DNA of 63,011 bases from Lachnospiraceae bacterium (GTDB lineage Bacteria; Bacillota; Clostridia; Lachnospirales; Lachnospiraceae): assembly GCA_024403615.1 (NCBI GenBank), contig JAKSRM010000011.1, positions 1-63,011 of the forward strand, read 5' to 3'. Under the pieces are notes generated by a model. The model was given only the letters and a program-made list of their open reading frames with translations, did no database searches and was not told the origin of the DNA. The position numbers and the translations under genes are program-made. Shown in pieces: positions 37,476 to 48,013 of the stretch (position 1 is its first letter; each line of letters opens with the position of its first letter).

Positions 37476-38333
37476 ATGAACAAAATCAAAAAATTATTTG
37501 GCGAAATTAATTTAACATGGAAAAAGGTAATCTTATTTGCCTTAATCGCCGGGGTATTTACGGCCGCAATGGCTTTAATTCCGACCCTGGAATATACCTC
37601 CTTCCATACCATCGTCGTTTCTTTTGAAGTATGGATTTTATTTGGAATCTTTATCATAATGAATGCTAAGTCCAATATTGACGCAGCATTAAAATGCTTT
37701 GTATTTTTCCTGATTAGCCAACCCCTGGTATATTTATTGCAAGTTCCTTTTAGTTCCCTGGGCTGGCAGATCTTCCAATATTACAAGCCTTGGGCCATCT
37801 GGACGGTCGCATGTTTGCCGATGGGATTCATGGGATATTACATTAAAAAAGGAAAATGGTGGGGTTATCTCATTTTATTGCCGATGATTGTACTTACGGC
37901 TTTTAGCTTAAAAACCTACTTAAAAGATTTTACTTTTTGCCATCCGTTCTATTTGCTGGTTTGCCTGTTTTGCGCAGCAGCAATGATTTTATATCCAATT
38001 ATTTTGCTCCCAAACAAAAAAATGAAAGCCATCGGAGCGGCGGTCAGTGGCGCAATTGTTATCGGTATTCTTATATTCGTTCTGTTAAATCCGTATCGTT
38101 ATTCTACGGAAATACTGAACGAAGTGGACCATAAAGCAATCACTATGGAGTATCAGGTATCTTTGGAAGATAATAAATATGGTGAGGTATATCTTGATGA
38201 TTCCACCGGAACTTGCGTCGTTCAAGCAAACTTTAAGAAACGTGGAAAAACGAAATTAATCGTAGTAACTCCGGAAGGTGAAACCCGGGAATATAACTTA
38301 CGAATTGAAATAGGTACTTACGAAATCCAATAG
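37476..38333 (+). CDS. Multi-spanning membrane protein with C-terminal exported domain
   Basis: This 285-residue protein has about seven hydrophobic helices (from residue 14 to about 210). A soluble C-terminal part of about 75 residues follows, made of predicted beta strands (ITMEYQVSLEDN, KYGEVYLDD, KTKLIVVTPEGETREY) like an Ig-type fold. The RBS is weak (CAGAGAA). It lies 37 bp after the hydrolase and 18 bp before the subtilase gene, so it may be co-expressed with the protease. I do not recognise the family; a role in export or wall attachment of its neighbour is only a guess. Confidence 0.7.
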   Translation: MNKIKKLFGEINLTWKKVILFALIAGVFTAAMALIPTLEYTSFHTIVVSFEVWILFGIFIIMNAKSNIDAALKCFVFFLISQPLVYLLQVPFSSLGWQIFQYYKPWAIWTVACLPMGFMGYYIKKGKWWGYLILLPMIVLTAFSLKTYLKDFTFCHPFYLLVCLFCAAAMILYPIILLPNKKMKAIGAAVSGAIVIGILIFVLLNPYRYSTEILNEVDHKAITMEYQVSLEDNKYGEVYLDDSTGTCVVQANFKKRGKTKLIVVTPEGETREYNLRIEIGTYEIQ

Positions 38334-38351
38334 AAAATTAGGAGGGAGTAA

Positions 38352-41300
38352 ATGAAAAACCATCGTCTGTTTAAATCTTTAACGATTGTTACAGCTTCGA
38401 TTCTTCTCGTTGCTAGTAGTATGCCTTTGGGCATTCAGACCTTTGCGCAGGAAGAACCATCCCAAAGTGTTGCATGGATAGATATGATCGATGACATGCT
38501 GACGGGAGAGGAATATGTAGAAGGCGAAGTAATCGCAATCTTCGACACCGCGAAACTGAATTCCAAAGCAAAAAAAGATATCAAGGACATGGAAACCGAA
38601 GTACTTGCAGAAGTATCTTCGGATGCTATGGAAGAAACTTTTGAACCAGAGGTGGATACTTCTGCGTCCGGTGGCAGCGTTCAGTTGATTGCCCAGGATG
38701 GAAAAACCACACGTCAGTTGTTAGAAGAATTATCTGATAATCCGGCTGTAATATGGGCAGAACCAAACTATATCCGTCAATCAACGGATATCGACGATGA
38801 GGAAGAAAATGACATCCACGATGGCATGGATATTAATAATCCATACGTTCCGGAAGATATAGAAGAAGAACCAACGCCGATCCAGAATGCTCCGATGCCT
38901 CTGTTAGGCGCAGAAGAAGACCCGGTAACCAGGGTCCTTGCGACAGGAAAAGCTGTGGATCTGATTCAAGAGCAAGGCTATGACAGTATTGGCGATTTAA
39001 GCCACCTTCAGTGGGGCTACCGCGAAGATGCAACGGACTTGTATTCTCTTGTTTCTCCGGATTGGAACAAAACCGGAGAAGAAAATGTGAGCAACACTCC
39101 AGTGGTAGCAGTGATTGACTCTGGAATTGATTATACCCATCCAGATTTTGATGGAATTATTATGGATATGAGACCGTATTCCAGCAAGGGCGGCGAATAT
39201 GGTTATAACTGTTCTGGAGATGGTCCGGAAGATGATCCCATGGATGATAATGGGCATGGTTCCCATTGTGCAGGAATCATTGCTTCCGCATGGGACGGAA
39301 TCGGAACCAGCGGTGTAGCTTCTGGCGTTAAATTGTGTATTGTCCGTGCAAGCCATATCGGTAATTTTGAAGAAGCGAACATTATCCGAGCATTCCTGTA
39401 TCTTGTAGAATGCGTAGATAATGGACTGAATCTCTATTCCGTAAACTGCTCCTTTGGTGGAGATGGTTATACCAATGCGGAATTATTAATGGCAAACGAA
39501 TTAGGTAAACGTGGTGTTGTTACTTGTGTAGCTTCCGGAAACTTTTCTTTAGATAATGATGACTACCCGAACACCTCTTCCGATTTTGCCGGAAGCTCTT
39601 ATACCATTTTGGTAAATGCGTCTGCTCCAAATTATATTCCTGCAGATTATACCGACTTTGGTCAATCCACAACGGATATTTTTTCACCTGGAGATGCCAT
39701 TCTTTCCCCAGTATGTGGAGTTTCTTCCAAATACTTTGCTTCCGTGGACCAGACTCGCAAGGTATATGATGGATTTGACCCAACAACAGATCCGGAGAAG
39801 CAGGTTACGATTACTTCTCTTGGAGAGTATGACATGAATTGGGATGATTATCTTGAGTTCGAAGACACCGCGGCATTTAAAGACTTTGTTGATAATTCCA
39901 TAAAAACCGGAGAACGAATCGCTGACCCGGATGATTTCGATAAAAATGGTTATTCTTACGTTGTTGATGTAGCTCCAAAGGACGATATCAATGTAAGAGA
40001 ATTATTCCTGGTATCAATTCCTGTTGCTGAAGAAGATCTCTCTGAGATTTCCCATTTCAGTTTTGCGTTAAAAAGCACCTTAGATAATGCCCAGACGTTT
40101 GTAAGGACAATTACGTTTGATACCCCTTCGGAGGATACCAAGTCCCTGAGCTCCAATATCGGAGGAACCTTGGGCTGGCAGAGACCATCTATGGCTTGGA
40201 CCAATATGTCCTACGGCGCAGCTGTTGGTACAGATGAAGGCAGTGATTGCCCATTACCATATTACAATGGACGCGTTTATTTCCTTGTTTGCGTATGCGA
40301 TTCTGGAGCATCCGGACAGGCAAGTAAACTTTACTTTGACAGTATCGGTGCCGGAAACCGCACCTTACGTTACGCCTTCTTGCAAGGTACCAGTATGGCA
40401 ACTCCAGCCATTACCGGTTCAACAGCCGTAATGTACGACAAACTGCGGAACAATGGAGCTTTAGACGGCATGACTCCTGCAGAAAAGGCAGAGTATGTTG
40501 CCAGTGTTATGAAGGCTAGCGTAGATCCAAAAGAGTCCTATGCATCCTTGTGTACAAGCAATGGCGCTTTCCGTTTTGACATTGCTCCGGAGGATTACAC
40601 CCCAGTAATCCATAGTGTCCTTCAGGAAAACCAGATTCTTGTAATTCATGGCCGTTTCTTTGGAGAGGCAAAGGGAACCGTAGAAATTGGTGAATCTGAC
40701 TGCACCATAGATTGTTGGTCCGATTCTGAAGTACGGATTGTTTTGCCTGAGCCTGTTACTAACCAACGATTGGATTTATATTTGACTGCCGGTAACGGAA
40801 AAACTACAACAAAGAGAATCGTTACAGAAGGCGTTGGCGGAAAAGTTACATTTGATAAAACCGTGGATTTACCAGAAGAACTGGAGAATTGCCACTTTTC
40901 AACCATGACTGGCTTAGATGGAAAACTCTATGTGGTTCCGGAAACCTTAAGTCCAGAATATCGTTATACAAAACCAACGGAACATAAACAGCTCTGGTGT
41001 TATGATCCAGAAACCGATGCATGGCAGCGTTTGGATGATGTTCCGGTAGGGGAGGAATATGATAACGGCATTGATGATGACTCAGTAGGACTGGCTACTT
41101 ATGAAGGTCTGATTTTTGCTTATGCAAACTATACAGTAGAAGGCAGAAAATCATTTACTGTAGGTAATCGTTCCTTTACTAGTGAGAAAAAGATGGCCGA
41201 TTTGATGTTCCTCTATAATCCGGAAACGGCAGTATGGACAAAGGTCGACCTTTCGGACATAGAGCTTCCTATGGGCGGATCCATATTCGCAACCGATAAC

Positions 41301-42107
41301 GGAGTTTTCTTCTATGGTGGCTATTATTTGGAAGTCGTAGAGGAAGAAGTGGAAGAAGACGGCGTACCAGTTCCTGTAAAATATAATCGGACAGAGGATT
41401 CTCAGACAATCTTTAAACTGAACTTTGATCTGAAAGAAGCAAAAGCTTCAAAAGAAAGTATAAAAGTAACCAGCACAAGGTCCGCAGGAGAAACTGATAA
41501 TACCTATACGAATAACAACCAATTAAGTAGCTATGGTAATCAGGTGGTCATTCAAAATGTCGTAGTTATGGAATGGCTCACATGGTCGGAAGAAGAGGAA
41601 AAGTTCACCTCAGAAGGTATTGGAACCATTCCAATGGATATCGCGATTGTTGGTAATTTTGGAGAGCCGGTAGGTTATATTGCAACCTTTACCTGTGCTT
41701 TGACACCAGATGGCCTTATGGTTTCTGCCTTTAGTGGTGATAACTATGAAAACAGAGGATACGATTGCTTCTATTTGACGCTGGATGGACAAGTCACTCC
41801 GTTTGATAAATATGCTTATGTTGCCGACCTGTATACGCCTTTTGCGTGCGTAACGGATGATTACTATTACGTATGGGGTGATACCTATTACGGTGACGAA
41901 GCTTTAGGACATCTCGTCTATACAAAGATTCAGCTGCCGGACCCGGACCCGGATCCTACTCCGGATCCGACACCAGACCCTAAGCCGGATCCCGTAGTAC
42001 CGGATACATCCGATACCGCCCATCCAATGGCTTATGCAGCTATGTTCCTGTTTGCAATCGCATTGATGGCAACGGCACTGGTTTTCAAAAAAAGAGAACG
42101 TAAATAG
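38352..42107 (+). CDS. Cell-wall subtilisin-like serine protease (S8)
   Basis: This 1251-residue protein has a signal peptide, a propeptide ending in an inhibitor-I9-like segment (AVIWAEPNYIRQ, about 132-143) and an S8 catalytic domain. The triad is Asp256 (AVIDSGID), His302 (DNGHGSH) and Ser681 (GTSMATP). A long insertion of about 200 residues splits the catalytic domain before Ser681. An IPT/TIG-like domain (about 755-830) and Kelch-like repeats (LWCYDPETDAWQRL) follow. A Pro-Asp repeat (PDPDPTPDPTPDPKPDP), VPDTSD, a hydrophobic helix and KKRERK form a degenerate sorting signal. AGGAGG precedes ATG. It probably cleaves host or environmental proteins or processes neighbouring surface proteins. 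Confidence 0.93.
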   Translation: MKNHRLFKSLTIVTASILLVASSMPLGIQTFAQEEPSQSVAWIDMIDDMLTGEEYVEGEVIAIFDTAKLNSKAKKDIKDMETEVLAEVSSDAMEETFEPEVDTSASGGSVQLIAQDGKTTRQLLEELSDNPAVIWAEPNYIRQSTDIDDEEENDIHDGMDINNPYVPEDIEEEPTPIQNAPMPLLGAEEDPVTRVLATGKAVDLIQEQGYDSIGDLSHLQWGYREDATDLYSLVSPDWNKTGEENVSNTPVVAVIDSGIDYTHPDFDGIIMDMRPYSSKGGEYGYNCSGDGPEDDPMDDNGHGSHCAGIIASAWDGIGTSGVASGVKLCIVRASHIGNFEEANIIRAFLYLVECVDNGLNLYSVNCSFGGDGYTNAELLMANELGKRGVVTCVASGNFSLDNDDYPNTSSDFAGSSYTILVNASAPNYIPADYTDFGQSTTDIFSPGDAILSPVCGVSSKYFASVDQTRKVYDGFDPTTDPEKQVTITSLGEYDMNWDDYLEFEDTAAFKDFVDNSIKTGERIADPDDFDKNGYSYVVDVAPKDDINVRELFLVSIPVAEEDLSEISHFSFALKSTLDNAQTFVRTITFDTPSEDTKSLSSNIGGTLGWQRPSMAWTNMSYGAAVGTDEGSDCPLPYYNGRVYFLVCVCDSGASGQASKLYFDSIGAGNRTLRYAFLQGTSMATPAITGSTAVMYDKLRNNGALDGMTPAEKAEYVASVMKASVDPKESYASLCTSNGAFRFDIAPEDYTPVIHSVLQENQILVIHGRFFGEAKGTVEIGESDCTIDCWSDSEVRIVLPEPVTNQRLDLYLTAGNGKTTTKRIVTEGVGGKVTFDKTVDLPEELENCHFSTMTGLDGKLYVVPETLSPEYRYTKPTEHKQLWCYDPETDAWQRLDDVPVGEEYDNGIDDDSVGLATYEGLIFAYANYTVEGRKSFTVGNRSFTSEKKMADLMFLYNPETAVWTKVDLSDIELPMGGSIFATDNGVFFYGGYYLEVVEEEVEEDGVPVPVKYNRTEDSQTIFKLNFDLKEAKASKESIKVTSTRSAGETDNTYTNNNQLSSYGNQVVIQNVVVMEWLTWSEEEEKFTSEGIGTIPMDIAIVGNFGEPVGYIATFTCALTPDGLMVSAFSGDNYENRGYDCFYLTLDGQVTPFDKYAYVADLYTPFACVTDDYYYVWGDTYYGDEALGHLVYTKIQLPDPDPDPTPDPTPDPKPDPVVPDTSDTAHPMAYAAMFLFAIALMATALVFKKRERK

Positions 42108-42131
42108 TATTCATAAAAATAACCAATAAAG

Positions 42132-42159
42132 AAAGAGCAGGCTTAAATGCCTGCTCTTT
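42132..42159. terminator. Terminator between convergent genes
   Basis: AAAGAGCAGGC and GCCTGCTCTTT form an 11-bp stem with a TTAAAT loop. A and T runs on either side let it work for both the protease gene and the minus-strand oxidoreductase gene. Confidence 0.9.
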
Positions 42160-42185
42160 AAATTTTAAAAATAATTCTTTATGTC

Positions 42186-44102
42186 TTACAGATCCCGAGC
42201 AATGGTGTAAGCGTTTCTTACGGCATTCTGGATGTTAGCTACGGTACTGCAGTCGCCAATCATCTGGAACTCTGGTGCGTAAGGAGCGAAAGCGAAAGCT
42301 TCTTCTGCCAATGGTTTCTGGCCAGCAGCGATAATCACCGTATCTGCTGGGATGAACTTCTCTTCGCCGTCCTTGGTATAGTAAAGGCCTTCTTCGGTAA
42401 TCTTGCTAGCGACTGCGTTAAAGGTTACTTCCATGTTGCGGGCACGCAGCTCTCTTACTACTGCGGTTCCCTGAGTGGATAAGCCTGGCGCATTAATTCT
42501 AGCACCCATTTCTACCACGTCGGTCTCTAAGCCTTCCATGTTCAGGTAGATGGCAAGTTCACAGCCTACCAGACCGCCACCGATAATGGCAACCTTCTTG
42601 CCTAATTTGTCTGCGTTTTCGAAGGCATATTGAGCTGTTACAACGTTTTTGCCGTCAACACCAGGAATTGGTGGCAGAGCAGGTTTGGAGCCAACACAGG
42701 CTAAAATAACGTCTGGTTTCATTGCTTCCATTAATTCTGGTGTTGCTTCTGTATTCAGACGTACATCAACGCCTGCCTTCTCCAGATTGCGAGCCTGGAA
42801 GTTCAGGTAACGACGGAAATATTGTTTAAACGGCACATTCTCTTCGCAGTGCATACCGCCGCCTAAATAGCCGTTCTTTTCTAACAAGGTAACCGTATGG
42901 CCACAGCGCTGTGCAGTAACAGCAGCTTCCATACCGGCAATTCCACCACCGATAACAACAACGTTTTTCTTAACAGAAGCTTCTTTTACTTCCTCTGGGA
43001 ATTCCGCTTCATGAGAAGTTCTTGGATTTAAAGCACAAACCAGCATACCGGTCATAATAGAGGACCAGCAGCTCATGCATTTAATGCAAGGGCGAATGTC
43101 TTCGTCTTTTCCAGCGCGGGCTTTGTTTGGAAGGTATGGATCGCACATTAACGCTCTTGCGCAGTTAATGAAATCTGCCTTACCGGAAGCAATGATTTCT
43201 TCCATCATTTCCGGACGGGAGATGGAACCAACGGTGCCAACCAGAGAATGTTTCATTTCTTTCTTGATGGCAGCAGCGTATTCTACTAAAGCGCCTTCTT
43301 CCTGGAACATGGTTGGGGAACATGCCAGCCATTCATCGTTCCGTAAGGTACCATGGATGCCGGCGGAAACATGGATGATGTCTGCATGGCCGTCTAAAGC
43401 TTTCGCATATTCGATTCCTTCGTCTACATCGTAGCCCTGGGAAAGTTCCGTAGCACTGATACGCATTTCAATTGGGAAGTCTTTGCCACATGCTTCGTGG
43501 ATACGGTCGCAGATGGTGATGGCGAATTTTGCACGGTTCTCCCGGCTGCCACCCCACTGGTCGGTTCGGGTGTTGGTATATTCACTGAAGAACTGCTCTG
43601 GCAACCAGCCATGTCCACCATGAATGGTGACCATATTGAAGCCTTTGTTCTTAACGTTTACGGCAGCTTTTACATAGTTTTCAATAATTTCTTCGATGTC
43701 CTGCTCGGTATAAGCACTGATTGGATAGCCGTCAACGGTTCCTTCAGAAGGACCGATTCGCTTTCCGCCGTAGCGTCCACAATGGGACAGCTCTGCAGAA
43801 GCTACTGCGCCGTGACGTTTACATTTATCAGCGATTCTGCCCAGATAGAACAGGTTGAACGGATTTAAAAGGTCGACACAACGATCTCCACGGGAGCCTC
43901 TTGGACGGTCTACCTGACACTCGCCAACACAAACCGATGCAGCGCCGCCTTTGGCTTTTTCTGCATAGTAGTCCAGGGCATTATCGCCCAGAGTGCAATC
44001 GTTCTTGATATCAACCCAGCCCGTAGGGGAGGCGAAGATACGGTTACGGAAAACTACATTTCCGACTTTAATCGGTGAAAACAAGTGTGGGTATTTCAGC
44101 AT
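42186..44102 (-). CDS. OYE-type NADH:flavin oxidoreductase with Fe-S and NAD(P) domains
   Basis: This 638-residue enzyme belongs with 2-enoate / 2,4-dienoyl-CoA reductases and the BaiCD/BaiH bile-acid enzymes. An N-terminal FMN TIM barrel (about 1-350) comes first. A Cys cluster follows (CIKCMSC, then VCALNP) for a 4Fe-4S centre. Two Rossmann motifs bind FAD and NAD(P)H (VVVIGGGIAGMEAA near 385; VAIIGGGLVGCELA near 510). It reduces activated C=C bonds of an unknown acid or CoA ester. AGGAGG lies 8 bases before ATG. It is downstream of the PHP phosphatase gene on the same strand with 63 bp between them. Confidence 0.9.
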   Translation of the reverse strand: MLKYPHLFSPIKVGNVVFRNRIFASPTGWVDIKNDCTLGDNALDYYAEKAKGGAASVCVGECQVDRPRGSRGDRCVDLLNPFNLFYLGRIADKCKRHGAVASAELSHCGRYGGKRIGPSEGTVDGYPISAYTEQDIEEIIENYVKAAVNVKNKGFNMVTIHGGHGWLPEQFFSEYTNTRTDQWGGSRENRAKFAITICDRIHEACGKDFPIEMRISATELSQGYDVDEGIEYAKALDGHADIIHVSAGIHGTLRNDEWLACSPTMFQEEGALVEYAAAIKKEMKHSLVGTVGSISRPEMMEEIIASGKADFINCARALMCDPYLPNKARAGKDEDIRPCIKCMSCWSSIMTGMLVCALNPRTSHEAEFPEEVKEASVKKNVVVIGGGIAGMEAAVTAQRCGHTVTLLEKNGYLGGGMHCEENVPFKQYFRRYLNFQARNLEKAGVDVRLNTEATPELMEAMKPDVILACVGSKPALPPIPGVDGKNVVTAQYAFENADKLGKKVAIIGGGLVGCELAIYLNMEGLETDVVEMGARINAPGLSTQGTAVVRELRARNMEVTFNAVASKITEEGLYYTKDGEEKFIPADTVIIAAGQKPLAEEAFAFAPYAPEFQMIGDCSTVANIQNAVRNAYTIARDL

Positions 44103-44165
44103 TGATAAGTCCTCCTTTATTGTTTGGATGGTAGCGTTATTGCCACCGTCAATTTTTACAGCAAA

Positions 44166-44939
44166 TTACAGTGGTTTTACAACTGGTTTTTCTGGTGTAA
44201 GGCCGAAGCCTTTCAGGTAGTTTTCAATTTCTGTGATCGTGTTTGTATCGGCATAAACTTCTGGCTGGTGTGCATCTAAGCCAATCAGGCAGCGAGCTTT
44301 TTCTTCTCCTGCGATTCTCCAGAAGCTTTCCTTCGGGTAATTTCTCTTTTCATAGAATCCCAGACGGTTAAATTCTAACGGATAATCTAAGGTAACGATT
44401 TTCTGGATCATTTTGCGCATGATTTCTTCGTAGATTTTTTCGTCCCCCGTGAAATGGAACAGGTCCGGATGAGCCAGATACGTGAAAACACCGGTTTCCA
44501 GCCCTGCAACAGCCAGGTCACAGTATTTTTCTAATTTTTCTACATCGTCGGTAGCAACTCCAGAGTAGTAACCATGGTCTACATCCGAGCTTAAGAAGTG
44601 CTGGCCTAAAACCAGGTATTCAGCACCCAGATCTTTTACTAATTTCAACATAGATTCAAAGTATTCTGGATAATATTCCATTTCAAATCCGATGTGAATC
44701 TGAATCTGGTCTTTATATTTTTCTCTCAGGTCATTTAAAGAGCGAAAGTAGTCTTCGCTATCCTCTATATAAACCCGGTAGCCGGATTGTTTGCAGCCTT
44801 CATAAGGAAGGAACGGGCAGTGATCGGAAAACCCAATTTCCTTGTAGCCAGCTTGGATTGCCTGAACAATATACTCCTCGTCCGTGCCAGTAGCATGATG
44901 GCAGCGGAATGTATGATTGTGAAGATTCGTCTGAATCAT
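44166..44939 (-). CDS. PHP-domain phosphatase (histidinol-phosphatase-like)
   Basis: This 257-residue protein has the metal-binding PHP signatures: HNHTFRCHHATG at residues 7-18, FSDHCPF, GFEMEYYPEYF, LGQHFL, HPDLFHF and GLDAHQP. These match the HisJ/HisK group that removes phosphate from histidinol phosphate. No other histidine genes are nearby, so a different phosphate ester is possible. AGGAGG is 6 bases from the ATG. It is the first gene of a probable two-gene minus-strand unit with the OYE-type reductase and is divergent from the beta-lactamase-fold gene. Confidence 0.82.
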   Translation of the reverse strand: MIQTNLHNHTFRCHHATGTDEEYIVQAIQAGYKEIGFSDHCPFLPYEGCKQSGYRVYIEDSEDYFRSLNDLREKYKDQIQIHIGFEMEYYPEYFESMLKLVKDLGAEYLVLGQHFLSSDVDHGYYSGVATDDVEKLEKYCDLAVAGLETGVFTYLAHPDLFHFTGDEKIYEEIMRKMIQKIVTLDYPLEFNRLGFYEKRNYPKESFWRIAGEEKARCLIGLDAHQPEVYADTNTITEIENYLKGFGLTPEKPVVKPL

Positions 44940-45146
44940 AAGTGCCTCCTGTATACATATAATTTAAGTAAATAATAGCATACTCACTTGAAAAAACAAG
45001 GGAAGGGAAAGGGTTAATTCAGACTCTCATTGGGAAAAGTATTTCGGAAGATTTTTCCCGTGAGGGTTAGGAAAACATTGATTTTTTCAAGCCGTTTGTG
45101 AGAAAATAAGCTTAAAAGATACAAATAAAAAAGAGGAGGCTTTTTT

Positions 45147-46334
45147 ATGGCAACAACAAAAGATTTAGATAATTTATTACAGCGATTTTTAGAGGAGCGG
45201 GAGCTTCCAGGTCTTTCCATGTCCGTTTATCAGGGCGAGGAAAAACTCTATGAAAACTATTTCGGTTACCAGGACATGGACCGTACGATTCCAATGTCTC
45301 CAGAAGCTATGTTCCGTGTATATTCTATGACAAAACCGATTTCTGCACTGTGTGGACTGATGATGTATGAGCGAGGTGCTTTCTTAATGGATGATCCGGT
45401 AAGCGAGTACCTTCCAGAGTACAAAAACCTAAAAGTCAGTGTAAAGAAAGAGGATGGAACCTGGGACGTAGAAGACTCCAAGGTGCCAATGCTGATGAAA
45501 CATTTATTCACCATGAACGTAGGCTTTTATGCCCATGACGGCAGCCCTACGGATTTAGGCATGGGAGAAATGTTAAAAAAATTAGGTGGCAGCAAGTTCC
45601 AGGCAAACTACACCCACCTTACGGAAATAAAAACTCTGCCAATGATTCCGATGCTGTTTGAGCCAGGGGAGCATTATCAGTATGGCTACGGTCTGGACAT
45701 TATGGCCGGCGTTGTAGAAGAAATCAGTGGCAAGAGCTTAGGCACGTTCATGAAGGACAATATTTTTGATCCATTGGAAATGAACCACACTGGCCATTTC
45801 TTCAAGCCAGGTTGGAAAGAGAACCTTATGGATTGCGTCATCCGTAACAAAGAGACCGGAGCAGTTACCAAGTGCGATTCTATTTTAGGCGATCCTTTGG
45901 ATTCCTGCCATCGTCCAGATGCAGTTTACGAAAGCGCTTCCGCAGGTTTGTTATCTACCCTGAACGATTACCAGAAGTTCTGTAACATGCTGGCAAATGG
46001 TGGCACCTGGAATGGTGAGCGGATTATCGGCCGCAAGACCTTAGCTATGCTGAGCCAGAACATGCTGAGTGAAAAAACGCAGAATGAATTTGAAAACGCA
46101 GGACCATACAAGGGCTCTAGCTGGAGTTATGGTGTTCGCACCTTGGTAGACCCAAGCAGAGCTTTATGCAATAGTTCTGTAGGCGAGTTCGGATGGCAGG
46201 GCGCAGCAGGTAGCTGGATGATGGTTGATCCGACAGAAAAACTGTCTTGCGTATTCGTAATGCAGGAAATGATGCCGGATGAGCATTTCTATCACCACCG
46301 TCTCCGTGCAGTTGTAAACGGACTGGCAAAATAA
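45147..46334 (+). CDS. Beta-lactamase-fold serine hydrolase (class C / esterase type)
   Basis: This 395-residue protein has the SxxK motif SMTK at residues 60-63, a Tyr motif (YQYGYGLD) and a C-terminal region (EFGWQGAAGSW) in place of KTG. That pattern is typical of EstB-type esterases and D-aminopeptidases. No signal peptide is seen, so it is probably cytoplasmic and not an antibiotic-resistance enzyme. GAGGAGG lies before ATG. The C69 dipeptidase gene follows 24 bp later, so both may process small peptides or amides in one pathway. Confidence 0.85.
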   Translation: MATTKDLDNLLQRFLEERELPGLSMSVYQGEEKLYENYFGYQDMDRTIPMSPEAMFRVYSMTKPISALCGLMMYERGAFLMDDPVSEYLPEYKNLKVSVKKEDGTWDVEDSKVPMLMKHLFTMNVGFYAHDGSPTDLGMGEMLKKLGGSKFQANYTHLTEIKTLPMIPMLFEPGEHYQYGYGLDIMAGVVEEISGKSLGTFMKDNIFDPLEMNHTGHFFKPGWKENLMDCVIRNKETGAVTKCDSILGDPLDSCHRPDAVYESASAGLLSTLNDYQKFCNMLANGGTWNGERIIGRKTLAMLSQNMLSEKTQNEFENAGPYKGSSWSYGVRTLVDPSRALCNSSVGEFGWQGAAGSWMMVDPTEKLSCVFVMQEMMPDEHFYHHRLRAVVNGLAK

Positions 46335-46358
46335 ACCAAGCAAACAGGAGGAAAAGAA

Positions 46359-47813
46359 ATGCCTTGCACAACGATTTTAGCGGGAAAGAAAGCTACCTAT
46401 GATGGCTCCACCATGATCGCCCGCAATGAAGACTATCAGTACACTGTTAAGAAAATGGTGGTTGTAAATCCAAAGGACCAACCACGAAAATATAAAACCG
46501 TTCTCAGCCATCTGGAAATTGAACTTCCGGATAATCCGATGCGTTACACTGCTTGTCCAAACGTAGACAAGAAAGAAGGCATCTGGGCTGGTTCCGGAAT
46601 CAACGCATGCAATGTTGGCATGACAGCAACGGAAACCATTACCACCAATCCAAGAGTTATGGCAGCAGACCCATTGGTAATGTATCAAAAAGCAGAAAAG
46701 AGAGGACAAAAAGACATTCCAGGCGGCATCGGCGAAGAAGACCTGGTGGTTTTAGTACTCCCTTATATTCATAACGCAAGAGAAGGCGTAACTCGCTTAG
46801 GTCAGCTCTTGGAGCAATACGGAACTTATGAAATGAACGGCATTGCGTTCAATGATGAAAACGAAGTATGGTGGTTTGAAACCATCGGCGGACATCATTG
46901 GATGGCACGTCGCGTAAAAGACGAAGAGTGCGTTATTATGCCAAACCAGCTGGGCATCGATTTCTTTGATTTCAAAGATGCTTATGGAAAGCAGGAAAAC
47001 TTTATGTGCTCTGCAGACCTGAAGGATTTTGTAAAGAAAAACCATCTGGATACCAATAATGATGGAAAATTCAATCCAAGAAAAGTTTTCGGATCTCACG
47101 ATGACAGCGACCACCTTTACAACACTCCTCGTGGATGGTACATGGCCCGCTACTTCCTGCCAACCACTTATAAGTGGGATGGTGAGGACGCTGACTTTAC
47201 GCCGGAAAGTGACAATATTCCTTGGAGCTTCGTACCAGAAAGCAAAGTAACCATGGAAGACATTAAATATCTGCTGTCTTCTCATTATCAGGGAACTCCT
47301 TATGACCCATACAGCAAGACGGAAGACCCACGGAAAGGCAAATACCGTTGCATCAGTGTTAGCTCCACCGCTCATTCTTCCATTATGCAGATTCGTGGCT
47401 ATATGCCAGAACCTATTAAGGGCGTAGAATGGGTATTCTTCGGCTCTGCAATTCATAATGCCATGGTGCCGGTTTATGTAAATGTTGAGAAGCTGCCTGC
47501 ATACTTAAGCAAGGTAACCTTAGACCCAACCTTAGACAACTTCTACTGGGCAAGCCGTATGGTAGATGCCATGGCAGATCCGAATTACCGTGACTGCGTT
47601 CGCGATATTGAAACCTATCAGATGACCATGGCTTCCAAAGGCCGTCGCCTGATTTGCGAATACGATGCGAAAATGGTTGAGACGAAAGACTTCAGCCTTT
47701 GCGCAGAAGCCAACGAGAAAATCTGCGCAATGGCGAAAAAAGAAACTACCGATGTATTCGGCAAGGTGCTTTTGGCAGCCAGCAAAAATATGAAAAATAC
47801 TTACGTAAGATAA
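46359..47813 (+). CDS. pepD: C69-family dipeptidase
   Basis: This 484-residue enzyme begins MPCTTILAGKKATYDGSTMIARNEDY, the N-terminal nucleophile signature of family C69 (Cys3 becomes the N terminus on processing). Conserved blocks include NACNVGMTATETI and WWFETIGGHHW. These cytoplasmic Ntn hydrolases cleave many dipeptides. CAGGAGG lies before ATG. It shares an operon with the beta-lactamase-fold hydrolase. A terminator follows about 80 bp downstream. Confidence 0.93.
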   Translation: MPCTTILAGKKATYDGSTMIARNEDYQYTVKKMVVVNPKDQPRKYKTVLSHLEIELPDNPMRYTACPNVDKKEGIWAGSGINACNVGMTATETITTNPRVMAADPLVMYQKAEKRGQKDIPGGIGEEDLVVLVLPYIHNAREGVTRLGQLLEQYGTYEMNGIAFNDENEVWWFETIGGHHWMARRVKDEECVIMPNQLGIDFFDFKDAYGKQENFMCSADLKDFVKKNHLDTNNDGKFNPRKVFGSHDDSDHLYNTPRGWYMARYFLPTTYKWDGEDADFTPESDNIPWSFVPESKVTMEDIKYLLSSHYQGTPYDPYSKTEDPRKGKYRCISVSSTAHSSIMQIRGYMPEPIKGVEWVFFGSAIHNAMVPVYVNVEKLPAYLSKVTLDPTLDNFYWASRMVDAMADPNYRDCVRDIETYQMTMASKGRRLICEYDAKMVETKDFSLCAEANEKICAMAKKETTDVFGKVLLAASKNMKNTYVR

Positions 47814-47893
47814 AACCAGTGTGCTTTTGCAAGTTTAATTTGTAGCCACGTGGTTGCGATTTCTGAAAAAGAAGTTATTTTCAAAATATCATG

Positions 47894-47932
47894 ATACAGC
47901 CCTTCTTGAGCTTGGAAGGGCTGTATTTTTTA
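47894..47932 (+). terminator. Terminator after the dipeptidase gene
   Basis: ATACAGCCCTT and AAGGGCTGTAT form an 11-bp stem with an 11-nt loop and T-rich tail. Confidence 0.9.
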
Positions 47933-48013
47933 TATCCGAACAGTTGCGTGGCAGAAGCCAAAGACCTCTCTTGTGGAGATTGTTTGGGACAAAAAATTAT
48001 TCAGAATAAAAAT

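Noticed and set aside
45147..46334. Beta-lactamase antibiotic resistance gene
   Set aside because: There is no signal peptide and no KTG motif. The sequence fits esterase/peptidase relatives better.
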